64,000 nt of DNA, taken from contig DIUZ01000026.1 in assembly GCA_002423205.1 (NCBI GenBank), positions 508,452 to 572,451 on the forward strand, read 5' to 3'. The translations under genes were made by a program, and so were the position numbers. Below, piece by piece: positions 34,283 through 43,020 of this stretch (positions within the stretch are counted from its first letter, which is position 1; each line of letters begins with the position of its first letter). Source of the stretch: Micavibrio sp. UBA6145 (GTDB taxonomy: Bacteria; Pseudomonadota; Alphaproteobacteria; Micavibrionales; UBA1664). The notes under the pieces were generated by a model. The model had not been told where the DNA came from and ran no database searches. It saw only the letters and a program-made list of their open reading frames with translations.

Positions 34283-35707
34283 ATGACAGCCGAAACCAAC
34301 TTCCTCGACCACGTTCAACAGCTTCTCGCCGCCCGTAAATACAACGAGGTGGAGCACATTGCCCTGACCAAACTGGCCAATGAGCGTGAAAATTCATGGG
34401 TCTTAAAGGTCTTAAGCTCGCTGTACCGCTCGACCAAGCGTTTCGAAGCCGCCGAGGCGATCTGCAAGCGCGCGCTTGCCAATGATGCGCTGGACGCTGC
34501 CACCCACACCAATTACGGCAACCTGCTGGTCGATATGGACCGCATGGACGACGCCCTGCATCACACCGCCATGGCCGTGAAGCTTGAACCGTCAAGCGAG
34601 CGGTATCTGTACAATCACGCCGTCGCCCTGCGTCAGGCCAGTAAATTTGAAGAGGCGGAGAAAGCCTATCTCGAACTGATCCGCCGCGCGCCGGACAACA
34701 TGGAATATCACCTCGCGCTCGGTTTCATTAACCTGTACATGCGCAAGCTGGACAAGGGTTGGGAAGGGTATGCAACCCGCATCCACAACAAGGACCTGGC
34801 CTACTTAAAAAAAATCAAAGCGCCCGAATGGAAGGGCGAACCGGATACAAAGAACAAGACGCTTCTGGTGCTCGGCGAACAGGGCTTTGGCGATACGATC
34901 ATGATCGCGCGTTTCATCCCTGCGCTTGCCAAAAAATTCAAGAAGGTGGGCTTTGTCTGCAAGCAACCACTTCACCGCCTGTTTGCCGATCTGCCGGCTG
35001 AAATCATTCTGGAAGATAAGGCCAATTTTCCACAGACCTATGATTACCACCTTCCGCTGATGTCGATCCCGCCGCTGATCGAAAAAGACTGGCTGAAATG
35101 GCCTGAAGCGCCGCCGCTGAACATTCCGCCGGCCTCCAAAAAGAAATTCAGCGGTGACTACCACAAGCACGGCGAACGCCTGCGTGTGGGGATTGTCTGG
35201 TCGGGCAGCACGACGTTTACCTACAATGATAAACGCGCGGTCTCGCTCAGGCGTTTTCACGAACTGGCCTCGCGCGTGCCTGAGGTACAATTCTTCAGCT
35301 TCCAGAAGGGCCCGCCGGAAAAAGAACTGATCAATTTCGGCATGGGCACCATCGTGCCCGCGGGTCCTGAATTCGAAGATTTTGCAGACACAGCCGCTGC
35401 CGCAAAACACATGGATCTGGTCATGATGACGGATTCGTCCGTCGCGCATTTATGCGGGTCGATTGGTGTGCCGCTGCTTAACCTTGTGCATACGCTGCCC
35501 TACTGGCTGTATTACCCCGCCGGCCCGAAAGTGCCGATGTACCCGTCATGGCGCATGCTGTGGCAGAAAAAGGAAGGCGACTGGGACCCCGTTTTTGACA
35601 AGGCCACGCTTATCCTCGAAGCCCTGGTCAAGGCCCGCGCCAAGGGCAAGCTGTCCCACGAAGACGTGCTTAAAGTCATCGACAAGACAATGAAAAAAGC
35701 GGCCTAA
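34283..35707 (+). CDS. TPR-containing glycosyltransferase-like protein
   Basis: A 474-residue protein with N-terminal TPR repeats (about residues 8-160: YRSTKRFEAAEAICKRALAN, NYGNLLVDMDRMDDALHHTA and AEKAYLELIRRAP) and a GT9/ADP-heptose-type fold: TLLVLGEQGFGDTIMIARFI with GEQG.GDT, then RVGIVWSGSTTFTYNDKRAV and VMMTDSSVAHLCGSIGVPLL. These proteins modify flagellin or cell-surface glycans in many alphaproteobacteria, but the acceptor is not known here. Its end overlaps the convergent beta-lactamase gene by 4 bases. Confidence 0.85.
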   Translation: MTAETNFLDHVQQLLAARKYNEVEHIALTKLANERENSWVLKVLSSLYRSTKRFEAAEAICKRALANDALDAATHTNYGNLLVDMDRMDDALHHTAMAVKLEPSSERYLYNHAVALRQASKFEEAEKAYLELIRRAPDNMEYHLALGFINLYMRKLDKGWEGYATRIHNKDLAYLKKIKAPEWKGEPDTKNKTLLVLGEQGFGDTIMIARFIPALAKKFKKVGFVCKQPLHRLFADLPAEIILEDKANFPQTYDYHLPLMSIPPLIEKDWLKWPEAPPLNIPPASKKKFSGDYHKHGERLRVGIVWSGSTTFTYNDKRAVSLRRFHELASRVPEVQFFSFQKGPPEKELINFGMGTIVPAGPEFEDFADTAAAAKHMDLVMMTDSSVAHLCGSIGVPLLNLVHTLPYWLYYPAGPKVPMYPSWRMLWQKKEGDWDPVFDKATLILEALVKARAKGKLSHEDVLKVIDKTMKKAA

Positions 35708-36447
35708 AACGCACTCAGAAACATCTCGCGCGCCTGTGGGCCTGCGGGTTTCTCAGGGTCGTACGCAACAAAGACCAGCTTTGCGAAAATGACGCGCACG
35801 CCGTCCTTGTCGGCCCAGCCGACAAACCATCCCTGCGCGGTTTTGCCGTCAGGCAGGCGGCCGCTGCTCCCCGTTTTACCATGCACGGTCCACCCGGATG
35901 TGCTGGTGAATTCAGGTATGATGGCGCGCGTCATGCCATACGCGTTGTAATGAACGCCCAGTTTCTGGTCGAAGATCCTGCGGATGAAATCGACCTGTTC
36001 GACCGGTGAAATCATAAGCGACGTGAACAGCCATGCCTCGGTCAGGCCGCCGGATAAATCTTTGTTGCCGTAGTTGAACTGGTCGACATATTTCTGGAAC
36101 GTCGCCATGCCCATGAGCGTGGTCAGTTTCTGCGAATACCATACGACCGAGTTTTTTTCCCAGCTGGCCGGGTCGGTGGTTTGTTTGTCATCCGGCTTGT
36201 TGACGGTAAAGCCGGGCTCAAACGACCAGGCCGGGTTGCGCTGGTCGATCAGGATGCGCGCGTCATAACCCATAAGCGCCAGCGGAATTTTAAAGGTCGA
36301 TGCCGGCGGGCGGCGTGTCTCGCAATCACCGTCTTTCTGGACGATGTCACCCTTGGGGTAGCCGACAATCAGGGTGCAGCCCTGTTCGCCGGCATGTGCT
36401 GTGAAAGGCATGGCGAGGAAAGCGAGCAGCAGAAAAACACGAAACAT
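35704..36447 (-). CDS. Class D (OXA-type) beta-lactamase
   Basis: A 247-residue periplasmic enzyme. The signal peptide ends at about AHA-GE (residues 19-20). Class D motifs are visible in order: S50-T-F-K53 with the carbamylatable lysine, S99-V-V101, Y125-G-N127 and K190-T-G192, followed by WFVGWADKDG. It would hydrolyse beta-lactams such as penicillins. A class D PBP-like sensor domain (as in BlaR) is excluded by the missing membrane part. No IS or integron is near, so it is probably an intrinsic chromosomal gene. Confidence 0.93.
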   Translation of the reverse strand: MFRVFLLLAFLAMPFTAHAGEQGCTLIVGYPKGDIVQKDGDCETRRPPASTFKIPLALMGYDARILIDQRNPAWSFEPGFTVNKPDDKQTTDPASWEKNSVVWYSQKLTTLMGMATFQKYVDQFNYGNKDLSGGLTEAWLFTSLMISPVEQVDFIRRIFDQKLGVHYNAYGMTRAIIPEFTSTSGWTVHGKTGSSGRLPDGKTAQGWFVGWADKDGVRVIFAKLVFVAYDPEKPAGPQAREMFLSAF

Positions 36448-36629
36448 GAAACGGACCCTTTATAATTGAATACCATCGGTATTGTACCATTTACCCCGGT
36501 CATCAGAAGAGAGTGCGAAGCAATATAAAATCCCATAAAAAATTTGCTTTTTGGGCGTCATTTCCCTAACTTAACGCATGACGCAAGACCCTTACTGCGT
36601 GTGTCTTAACCACAGCAAGGAGCCATGCC

Positions 36630-36926
36630 ATGGGCCTCAAAACTTTAGTAACCTTCGCTATCGCCGCCGGTGCCGTTGTCTACGGCGCCAAAGAAACAAA
36701 ATCCCAGGTTTTTTATCAATGTGATGGCAAGTTCGGTCATGTCGAACTTGTTAATCCCAATCGCTATAGCGGGCACACAAACCTGCACATCGCCATGACG
36801 TTGCCGGATGGCCGTACACGCCGTTACGAGACACCGCGTCCTCCCGAACCGCAATTGCTGATCGACGGGGTGACGCAGCTATGCCGTACCGGCAAGCCGG
36901 CCACGGGGCTGCGTCTGAGAAGCTGA
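36630..36926 (+). CDS. Small hypothetical exported or membrane-anchored protein
   Basis: A 98-residue protein starting MGLKTLVTFAIAAGAVVYGAK, an N-terminal hydrophobic helix that would serve as an anchor or signal, followed by a basic periplasmic-looking part with two cysteines. I do not recognise a family. A good AAGGAG lies 7 bases before the ATG. The preceding 180 bases hold no gene; a TATAAT-like AT-rich stretch and imperfect dyads are all I see there. Confidence 0.6.
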   Translation: MGLKTLVTFAIAAGAVVYGAKETKSQVFYQCDGKFGHVELVNPNRYSGHTNLHIAMTLPDGRTRRYETPRPPEPQLLIDGVTQLCRTGKPATGLRLRS

Positions 36927-36952
36927 TGGTACAAATAGGGGATTAAAAAAAG

Positions 36953-37038
36953 TGGTGGAGGGAGAAGGATTTGAACCTTCGTAGTCCGAGGACGCCAAAT
37001 TTACAGTCTGGTGCGATTGACCGCTCCGCCATCCCTCC
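36953..37038 (-). tRNA. tRNA-Tyr (anticodon GTA)
   Basis: The complementary strand gives an 86-base class II tRNA: acceptor GGAGGGA/TCCCTCC, D-arm GGCGGAGCGGTCAATCGC-type, anticodon stem CCAGA/TTTGG enclosing the loop CTGTAAA (GTA), a long variable arm (CGTCCTCGGACTACG) and T-arm GAAGG-TTCAAAT-CCTTC. CCA is encoded. Confidence 0.95.
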
Positions 37039-37123
37039 ACGGGTGAATCTGCGGGCATAAGAAACGAGATTTGACCCCCTTGTGTCAATACCAAAGGCGG
37101 GAATCTTGTGCTAAGACCGTAAG

Positions 37124-38044
37124 ATGTCTCAGGAAACCGCCAAAAAAACCGTTTTACGCGTCGCCGTGGCCGCCATGGCCGTGTCCGGGATCCTCTCCGC
37201 GGCCAAAGGTGCAGCCTGGCTGACCGGCGGATCTGAGGCCATGCTGGCCTCTCTGGTCGATTCCCTGACGGATTTTGGGGTTGCGGTCAGCAGTTTCTTC
37301 GCCATGCGCTATGCGCTCCAGCCCGCCGATGAAGACCATCGCTACGGCCATGGCAAGGCCGAAGGCATCGCAGCCCTGGTCCAGGCCGCCTTTATCGCCG
37401 GGTCATGCCTGTTCGTCTTCCTGCAATCCGCCTATGCATTTTTTAATCCCGTCATTCCGACCCAGATCGGCCTTTCCATCGCGGTGCAGGTGTTTGGCAT
37501 CATCATCACGATTATGCTGACCCAGTTTCAGCGTCGTGCCATTCAGGCAACGGGCTCGCTCGCGATTGAAGCCAACGCCGCACAATATACGGCCGACGCC
37601 GCCGTCAGTGCCGGTATTATTGTAAGCCTGCTGGCAGGAAAACACCTGAACTGGTACTGGATCGACCCTGTCACTGCCATCTGCGTGGCGATCTGGCTGT
37701 TGTTAAGCGCGCGCGAAATCGGCACCAAGGCCATCAACATGCTACTCGACCGCGAGCTGGACGACAAAACACGCCAGGACATTATGACGATCATCCGTTC
37801 CACGCCGGGTGTTGAGGGCCTGCATGATTTCCGTACCCGAAAAAGCGGCATGAACATTCACGTATCATTCGATATCGAGGTGGACCCCAAGCTGACACTG
37901 GAGGTCGCACACGACATCTCCCGCGCGGTGGAGGCTGGGATTATCGCGAAATACAGGAACGCCGAGGTGATGATCCATCTCGACCCCGTCGGCGATATCA
38001 CGGATTCGCGTCATCACAAGATAAAGGAATTCCATGCCCGCTGA
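37124..38044 (+). CDS. Cation diffusion facilitator (FieF/YiiP-like) transporter
   Basis: A 306-residue CDF protein. Two metal-binding aspartates lie in LASLVDSLTDFG, followed by LQPADEDHRYGHGKAEGIAAL and, in TM5, ASAAQ-type EANAAQYTADAAVSAGIIV; the cytoplasmic C-terminal ferredoxin-like domain (ILMTIIRSTPGVEGLHDFRTRKSG, DIEVDPKLTLEVAHDIS) is complete. It exports divalent cations such as Zn2+ or Fe2+ by proton antiport. It opens a four-gene run with overlapping ends (11 bases into glucokinase). Confidence 0.93.
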   Translation: MSQETAKKTVLRVAVAAMAVSGILSAAKGAAWLTGGSEAMLASLVDSLTDFGVAVSSFFAMRYALQPADEDHRYGHGKAEGIAALVQAAFIAGSCLFVFLQSAYAFFNPVIPTQIGLSIAVQVFGIIITIMLTQFQRRAIQATGSLAIEANAAQYTADAAVSAGIIVSLLAGKHLNWYWIDPVTAICVAIWLLLSAREIGTKAINMLLDRELDDKTRQDIMTIIRSTPGVEGLHDFRTRKSGMNIHVSFDIEVDPKLTLEVAHDISRAVEAGIIAKYRNAEVMIHLDPVGDITDSRHHKIKEFHAR

Positions 38045-39008
38045 ACCCACCGTCTTTCTGGGTGATTTTGGCGGTACGCATCTGCGCCTGGCGATACGCG
38101 GGGATCAGGGGCCGTCGCAGATCGAAGTCTACAAAGTGGCCGAATGGTCGGGAATCGGCGATGTCCTGCGCGATTACGCGCTCAGAACCGGCACGCATTA
38201 TAAAGACGCATCGCTTTATCTTTCCCATACCGGCCACATTGTCGATGGCGGTCTGACCCTGCATTACAAGGAAACCAGGCCATGGTCTTTCCGTCTTGAA
38301 GATGTGCGCGCCGAATTCGCGCTCGCGCGTCTCGACGCCGTCAATGATCTCAAGGCCGCCGCATATGCTGTACTGCATACCGGCGTTGATGTGTTTGAAC
38401 CCCTGCGCACCGGCATTGACGACGGTAGTAATGCGCTTGTACTGGGTCTCGGCACTGGCATCGGTCATGCCTATCTTGATCGCCGCGCGCGTATCAGCAC
38501 GGAAACCTATGGTGGGCATTTCCCTGCCACTACCGTGACCGAACGCCAGCGTGCGCTGGCCGATATCATTCGTGCCGGTCTTGCAACCGGCCGCAGCTTC
38601 ATTGCCGAGGATATTTTGTCAGGTGAAGGCCTGATGCGACTGTACCGTGCGATGGCCGCCTACACCAAAACGCAAGCGCAGGCGAAAACCGTGCACGACC
38701 TGATCCCGCTTAAGGATGTCGATCCGCTGGTACGCATGTCGACATCTGCCTTCTGCGAATTTCTGGGCATTCATGCCAACATCCTGTGCACGGCCCCGCA
38801 TGCCTATGGCGGCATCTATCTGTGCGGTGGTCTGTTTGATCGTCTTATGGATGCGGACCTGTTCGATTTTGACGCCTTCACCGCCAATCTGCACCAGAAT
38901 ATGGTGCCGGTGGTCGCGCACTCGCTTGAAAACGCGCCCATTTTCGCCGCCAAGGTGGAGCATGCCAGCCTTTACGGTCTGGACGTTTACGCCGGGGCCA
39001 TCGTATGA
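38034..39008 (+). CDS. glk: Glucokinase
   Basis: A 324-residue protein of the E. coli-type glucokinase family: LGDFGGTHLRLA (the phosphate-1 loop), LVLGLGTGIGHAYL, and a later DILSGEGLMRLYRAMAAY with the typical ISGEGL segment, and GGIYLCGGLFDRL. It phosphorylates glucose with ATP. The start overlaps the end of the CDF transporter by 11 bases. Its neighbours are a deacetylase and a SAM-adenosyltransferase-like protein rather than sugar transport genes. Confidence 0.88.
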   Translation: MPAEPTVFLGDFGGTHLRLAIRGDQGPSQIEVYKVAEWSGIGDVLRDYALRTGTHYKDASLYLSHTGHIVDGGLTLHYKETRPWSFRLEDVRAEFALARLDAVNDLKAAAYAVLHTGVDVFEPLRTGIDDGSNALVLGLGTGIGHAYLDRRARISTETYGGHFPATTVTERQRALADIIRAGLATGRSFIAEDILSGEGLMRLYRAMAAYTKTQAQAKTVHDLIPLKDVDPLVRMSTSAFCEFLGIHANILCTAPHAYGGIYLCGGLFDRLMDADLFDFDAFTANLHQNMVPVVAHSLENAPIFAAKVEHASLYGLDVYAGAIV

Positions 39009-39793
39009 CCGCGCGGCACGCCTATCTCACCATCGATGATACGCCAAACGCCCTGAGCGATGGGTTTCTGGACGCGCTGCAAAAACGCAATGTGCCTGCC
39101 ATCATATTTTGTCGTGGCGATATGATGGACCAGTACCCGGACACGGTTGTGCGCGCCATCCGCAACGGCTTCGTCATCGGCAATCACGGATACCATCACA
39201 CGCGCGCGACCAAACTCGGTTTTGAAGCCGCGTGCAACAACATCATGCGTGCCGACGCACTGATCGAAAACGCATATCGGAACGCGGGTGTTGCCCGCCC
39301 CGGTAAATATTACCGCTTTGCCTATATGGACCGCGGCATGGGCGCCTGGTTTGTTGAGCCCGCCTCCGTCCCTGCGCGGCATTATGATTACGTATCGTCC
39401 ATGATATCGACCGGTTTGGGCAATAACCCGCTGGATCTGCCGAATGCGGCGCAAATTGAAACCAAAAACGCCCTTCAGGCGTTCTTAAAGGCGAATGGAT
39501 ATACGAAAGTGCCGTTCCGGAACATTAACCACGAATTCTTCACACAAAGCGAAATGGCCACCGCGGTTGACGCCATGTTCACATTTTCCACATCGGACTG
39601 GGCGATGACCGAGCGTCACCGCGACAAGGGCATTGATGTCAAAGCACTCATCGACAACGACCCGCATCTGGCGCGTACCGACACATCGCATATCGTGCTC
39701 GCCCACGATCAGGCTGAAATTCACGGCGTGACCATTGCCCTGGTTGACCATATGATATCCAAAGGTTTCAAATTCGAGGCATTGCATTCATGA
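39005..39793 (+). CDS. Polysaccharide deacetylase (NodB homology) family protein
   Basis: A 262-residue protein with a NodB-type domain: AYLTIDDTPNALSDGFLDAL replaces the usual TFDDGP motif 1 (both aspartates kept), and GNHGYHHTRA supplies the H.(3)H metal-binding motif 2. A conserved RFAYMDRG follows. No signal peptide is visible, so it would act in the cytosol. The substrate is unclear. It overlaps glucokinase and the next gene by 4 bases each. Confidence 0.8.
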   Translation: MTARHAYLTIDDTPNALSDGFLDALQKRNVPAIIFCRGDMMDQYPDTVVRAIRNGFVIGNHGYHHTRATKLGFEAACNNIMRADALIENAYRNAGVARPGKYYRFAYMDRGMGAWFVEPASVPARHYDYVSSMISTGLGNNPLDLPNAAQIETKNALQAFLKANGYTKVPFRNINHEFFTQSEMATAVDAMFTFSTSDWAMTERHRDKGIDVKALIDNDPHLARTDTSHIVLAHDQAEIHGVTIALVDHMISKGFKFEALHS

Positions 39794-40587
39794 AAAATCG
39801 TACGCTCGTCACTGTCATTGCCGATTACGGCGATCTGGCCGATCTCGCCTTCGCCGAAGTGCGCGAACGCCTTTACGCAGAATTGAACGACGATAAATTC
39901 GTTCTCGAAACCGTGGCTGTTTCCGCTTTTGATACCGTGGCCACCGGCTTTGTGCTGGCGCAGCTCGCCGTCAATTCGCGCCTTGGCGACCGCCATAAAT
40001 TCTACGTGAATACCGCGCCCCGCAAGGACGATCTCGCGCCCCGCGCCAAAAACGCGGGCGAGGGGCTGGCCTACGTCAAACTCAATAACGGCGTTGAAAT
40101 TGTTGCTGTTAATTCCGGTTACTCACTGTCCTTCGTGAAGGAAGCCGCCGAACAGATGAAAATTCTCGATGTCTCCGCCGAAGGCTCGCAATTCCGCTCC
40201 CGCGATGTATTCCCGCCCGCTTTCGCCAAAGTCGCGCGCGGTGATTACAGCCATCTGCGCGAAGACATTGCCGATCTGCCCGACATGCCGACCGAATGCG
40301 TCTGTTACACCGACGGCTACGGTAACCTTAAAACCTCCGTCGACCTCAAGGCGCTGGACGCACATAAGGGCCGGGACGTGATCGTTACGATCAACGGGGT
40401 TGAAGAAAAGGCGACCGTTGCCGACGGTATTTTCGCGGTCAAGGACGGCCAGTTTGTACTCTCCGCCGGCTCCAGCGGCTGGAACGGCCGGCGCATGACC
40501 GAAATCGTCCGCCGCGGCGGCAACGCCGCCAAACACTTCGGCAGCCCCGAAGGCGGCGCAAAGATTGAATGGCGCCCCGCAACCTGA
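39790..40587 (+). CDS. Diverged SAM hydroxide adenosyltransferase (DUF62) family protein
   Basis: A 265-residue protein of the family that hydrolyses SAM to adenosine and methionine (DUF62). Recognisable blocks are LVTVIADYGDLADLAFAEV at the start, QFRSRDVFPPAFAKVARGDY (family FHGRDIFAP..A) and CYTDGYGNLKTSV (usual ..D.FGNLITN). The catalytic triad appears altered: the aspartate of VVDPGVG is replaced by N in FYVNTAPR, and the histidine of FHGRD by R in FRSRD. It may be a binding or signalling form. It is the last gene of the overlapping operon. Confidence 0.75.
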   Translation: MKNRTLVTVIADYGDLADLAFAEVRERLYAELNDDKFVLETVAVSAFDTVATGFVLAQLAVNSRLGDRHKFYVNTAPRKDDLAPRAKNAGEGLAYVKLNNGVEIVAVNSGYSLSFVKEAAEQMKILDVSAEGSQFRSRDVFPPAFAKVARGDYSHLREDIADLPDMPTECVCYTDGYGNLKTSVDLKALDAHKGRDVIVTINGVEEKATVADGIFAVKDGQFVLSAGSSGWNGRRMTEIVRRGGNAAKHFGSPEGGAKIEWRPAT

Positions 40588-40616
40588 TAGAACAGATTTT
40601 ACGCTAAATATCGCGG

Positions 40617-40985
40617 GTGTATCATCCCGGTTATACGCTAGTAGAAAAACTTCAAGCCATCTCGACTAAATTTCGGAAGCAGCAAGAGTCAGGCCAGTTT
40701 CATGTCAACTTCATGCGACATTATTACGATGTCTATTGTTTGTTACAGCACCCGATGGTTCAATCGTTTGTAGGAACTTCAGCGTATGTGAAGCATAAAG
40801 AAGAGCGTTTCAGGAATGGTGATGAACATGACATCACAAGCAACGAAGCTTTTCTGCTAACTGATTTAGCGGTGCGTAAGGGCTATGAGCAGGAGTATCA
40901 AAAACTGTCCGCGTTGTGTTACGGAGATTTACCAAAGTTCGAAGATGTGTTGAAGGTTATCAGTGAATGGTCAGCAAAGCTTTGA
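40617..40985 (+). pseudogene. AbiEii/AbiGii toxin-like nucleotidyltransferase, C-terminal remnant
   Basis: The frame opens after an in-frame stop with GTG and encodes only the C-terminal part of a type IV abortive-infection nucleotidyltransferase toxin (AbiEii): YTLVEKLQAISTKFRKQQES, FMRHYYDVYCLLQHP, and an end with FEDVLKVISEW. The N-terminal nucleotidyltransferase motifs (GGT.L / D.D) are absent, as is the AbiEi antitoxin. Low GC content contrasts with the surrounding genes. It is a broken relic of horizontal transfer, not a working toxin. Confidence 0.75.
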
Positions 40986-41134
40986 GTGGTGCTATGACAG
41001 TTCGAATGCCGTGCGCACTTGGTTTTTTTGAGGGTATGTTTGGGGGTACAAAACCAGCTTATTTAGGGGTATGTACCAAACTCAATCAATTAGTTGCTTT
41101 CGGAGTGTGTACCCCTTCACCCGCTCCAGCCCTC
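40986..41134. other. Mobile-element scar next to the AbiEii remnant
   Basis: AT-rich non-coding stretch with repeated G4-5 tracts: GGGGGTAC (41042-41049), GGGGTATGTACC (about 41066-41077) and inverted GTACCCC (41109-41115). Motifs of this type occur upstream of tyrosine integrase genes at element ends. No integrase, att core repeat or IS end could be identified, so it is only a possible excision or deletion scar. Confidence 0.4.
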
Positions 41135-42031
41135 TCACCTAAAATTCCCCGGCAATGAATTGTGTACATGCGTGGCCGCAATGGCGGCGTGGCCGAAGGC
41201 TACGGATATCTGGTGTAGTTCGGTGGAAAGATCACCGATGGCATAGAGGCCCGGTACATTCGTTTCATGATGGTCAGATGTGATGACACAGCCGCTGTCG
41301 GTGTGTGCGACGTCTATGTGCTGCGCGAGTTCCGAACGCACATAAGCACCCATCGCCGGATAAATCGTGTCGAATGTCAGCACTGTGCCGTCATGCAGAT
41401 GTGCCTCGATTTTATCGCCGCTCGGCGCAAGATCGGCCAGCGTACTTTTTGGCGCAGCGATATCGGCGTCGTTCAGTAACGCGCATTCTTCTGTCGTCAG
41501 GCGGAAATCTTTTTCCAGTGGCAACAGGGTGATATCGCGGCTATAGGTGCGCATGAACAGCGCCTTGCGCACCGCAGTCTTGGCGGGTCCGACAATACCG
41601 ATGCGCTGGTCAATCGTCTCGTAAGCATCACAGATCGGGCAGAAACGAACCGCGCCCTTGTAAATGAATTCCGGCATGCGCGGCAGATTGGGTTTGATGT
41701 CGACAATGCCGGTGGCCAAAATGACGCGCGGCGCGCTGATGGTCATGCCGTCGTCCAGCGTAGCCGTGAAGCCGGGCTCAAGACGCACAACACGCCCCGC
41801 CTGCCGGATGACGCTGTATTCATCCGCCTGCGTGCGCAAATTTTGGAGAATGGTTTCACCCGGTATGCCGTCCGCCGCGCCCGGGTAATTATGTGACACC
41901 GGAATAAGGGATGCGCGGCTGCTGCCCGCATCCACCACCATGACGCGGCGCATGGACCGCGCCAGATACACCGAAGCCATGAGACCGGCAGGACCGCCGC
42001 CGATGATCAGGCAGTCAAGATCCGCGCTCAT
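41135..42031 (-). CDS. FAD-dependent pyridine nucleotide-disulfide oxidoreductase (thioredoxin reductase-like)
   Basis: A 298-residue flavoprotein: GGGPAGLMASVYLARSMRRVMV holds the FAD dinucleotide fold, CPIC (in RFCPICDAYE) is the redox pair typical of TrxR-like proteins, and LYAIGDLSTELHQISVAFGHAA is the FAD C-terminal motif. The NADPH-binding Rossmann part (RIGIVGPAKTAVRKALFMR) is less typical: the G.G..A pattern is changed to GPAKTA. A disulfide reductase is likely; its partner is not next to it. It overlaps the YihY gene by 4 bases. Confidence 0.86.
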   Translation of the reverse strand: MSADLDCLIIGGGPAGLMASVYLARSMRRVMVVDAGSSRASLIPVSHNYPGAADGIPGETILQNLRTQADEYSVIRQAGRVVRLEPGFTATLDDGMTISAPRVILATGIVDIKPNLPRMPEFIYKGAVRFCPICDAYETIDQRIGIVGPAKTAVRKALFMRTYSRDITLLPLEKDFRLTTEECALLNDADIAAPKSTLADLAPSGDKIEAHLHDGTVLTFDTIYPAMGAYVRSELAQHIDVAHTDSGCVITSDHHETNVPGLYAIGDLSTELHQISVAFGHAAIAATHVHNSLPGNFR

Positions 42032-42942
42032 GATGGATCATCCCGCCTATGACGCTCGTGTTCCAGTGCGCCGTTGACTTCTGCGCCGATCAGGATGGTC
42101 ATCGCGCTCATCCAGAACCACATCAGCAGCACGACGACCGCGCCAAGCGAGCCATAGGTTTCATTGAATTTGGTGAATTGTGAAATAAACAGCGAGAACA
42201 GCGATGAGCCAAGCACCCAAAGCACGGTCGCGCTGACCGCGCCGGCACTGATGCCCCATTTCACCCGTTTGCGGTCCGGCCCCAGAGTATAAAGAACCTC
42301 AAGCCCGACCAGCGCGGTAACAAACAACACCGGCCATCGCGACCATTGCAGCATGTTGCTGAAAACATCCTGCATCGGCAGGAACTGCACCGCCACCGGC
42401 AAACCCGCCACCAGCAAAAGCGAGAACAGGAAATACGCCAGCATCAGGAAGGTCAGGCCGTAAGACAGAAAAGTCAGCTTGAACATGCCGCGCGTTTCCG
42501 GTGCGTCATAGGCGATGTTGAATCCTTTGATCAAGGCCTGCACGCCGCGCGTGGCCGAATACACGGCGAACAATATGCTGATCGCAAGGCTGATGGTCAG
42601 GGTGCTGCCGGTCGTCTGCGCGATTTTTTGGGCCTGCGTGATGATGATGGACAACGCATCGCCAGGCAGGAAGTCGCCTAGGCTCTGCAATTGCAATGTG
42701 ACCTCATAAGGGTCGAAGAACAGCCCGAAGATGGAAATGGCCGCGCCCAGCGCCGGAAAGGCGGCGAGCAGGAAATAAAACGCCACCCCGGCCGAGACCA
42801 GCCCGACATAGTCCTGCCGCACGTTGTTGCGAAGGTGCAGCCCGGTCAAAATCCAGGGCGGCAGGGTGAGGGCGGCAAGCTCCCCCGAACTCATCCGTGC
42901 GACGTTGATCCAGTGTTTAATGAAAGTGCTTATCTTGCGCAT
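42028..42942 (-). CDS. YihY/virulence factor BrkB family membrane protein
   Basis: A 304-residue polytopic protein with six likely helices. Family marks are LAAFPALGAAISIFGLFFDP, followed by SLAISILFAVYSATRGVQALIKGFNIAY and SLFISQFTKFNETYGSLGAVVVLLMWFW. The family was once misread as RNase BN; its function is not known. The ATG at 42942 is preferred over 42960 because GGGGG lies six bases upstream. A basic/acidic C-terminal tail is short. Confidence 0.9.
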   Translation of the reverse strand: MRKISTFIKHWINVARMSSGELAALTLPPWILTGLHLRNNVRQDYVGLVSAGVAFYFLLAAFPALGAAISIFGLFFDPYEVTLQLQSLGDFLPGDALSIIITQAQKIAQTTGSTLTISLAISILFAVYSATRGVQALIKGFNIAYDAPETRGMFKLTFLSYGLTFLMLAYFLFSLLLVAGLPVAVQFLPMQDVFSNMLQWSRWPVLFVTALVGLEVLYTLGPDRKRVKWGISAGAVSATVLWVLGSSLFSLFISQFTKFNETYGSLGAVVVLLMWFWMSAMTILIGAEVNGALEHERHRRDDPS

Positions 42943-42968
42943 GACGTACCCCCAACGCACGAACCCAT

Positions 42969-42999
42969 AAAAAAAGCGGAGCTTTTGCTCCGCTTTTTT
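42969..42999 (-). terminator. Terminator of the cold-shock gene
   Basis: AAAAAGCGGAGC pairs with GCTCCGCTTTTTT around a four-base loop, followed by a T run on both strands. It lies 22 bases past the csp stop and can also act from the other side. Confidence 0.88.
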
Positions 43000-43020
43000 G
43001 AATTCTTGGAAAAACCGGAA

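Noticed and set aside
40967..41158. Short plus-strand frame after the AbiEii remnant
   Set aside because: It overlaps the remnant's end and the scar; low complexity and no RBS, so no real gene.
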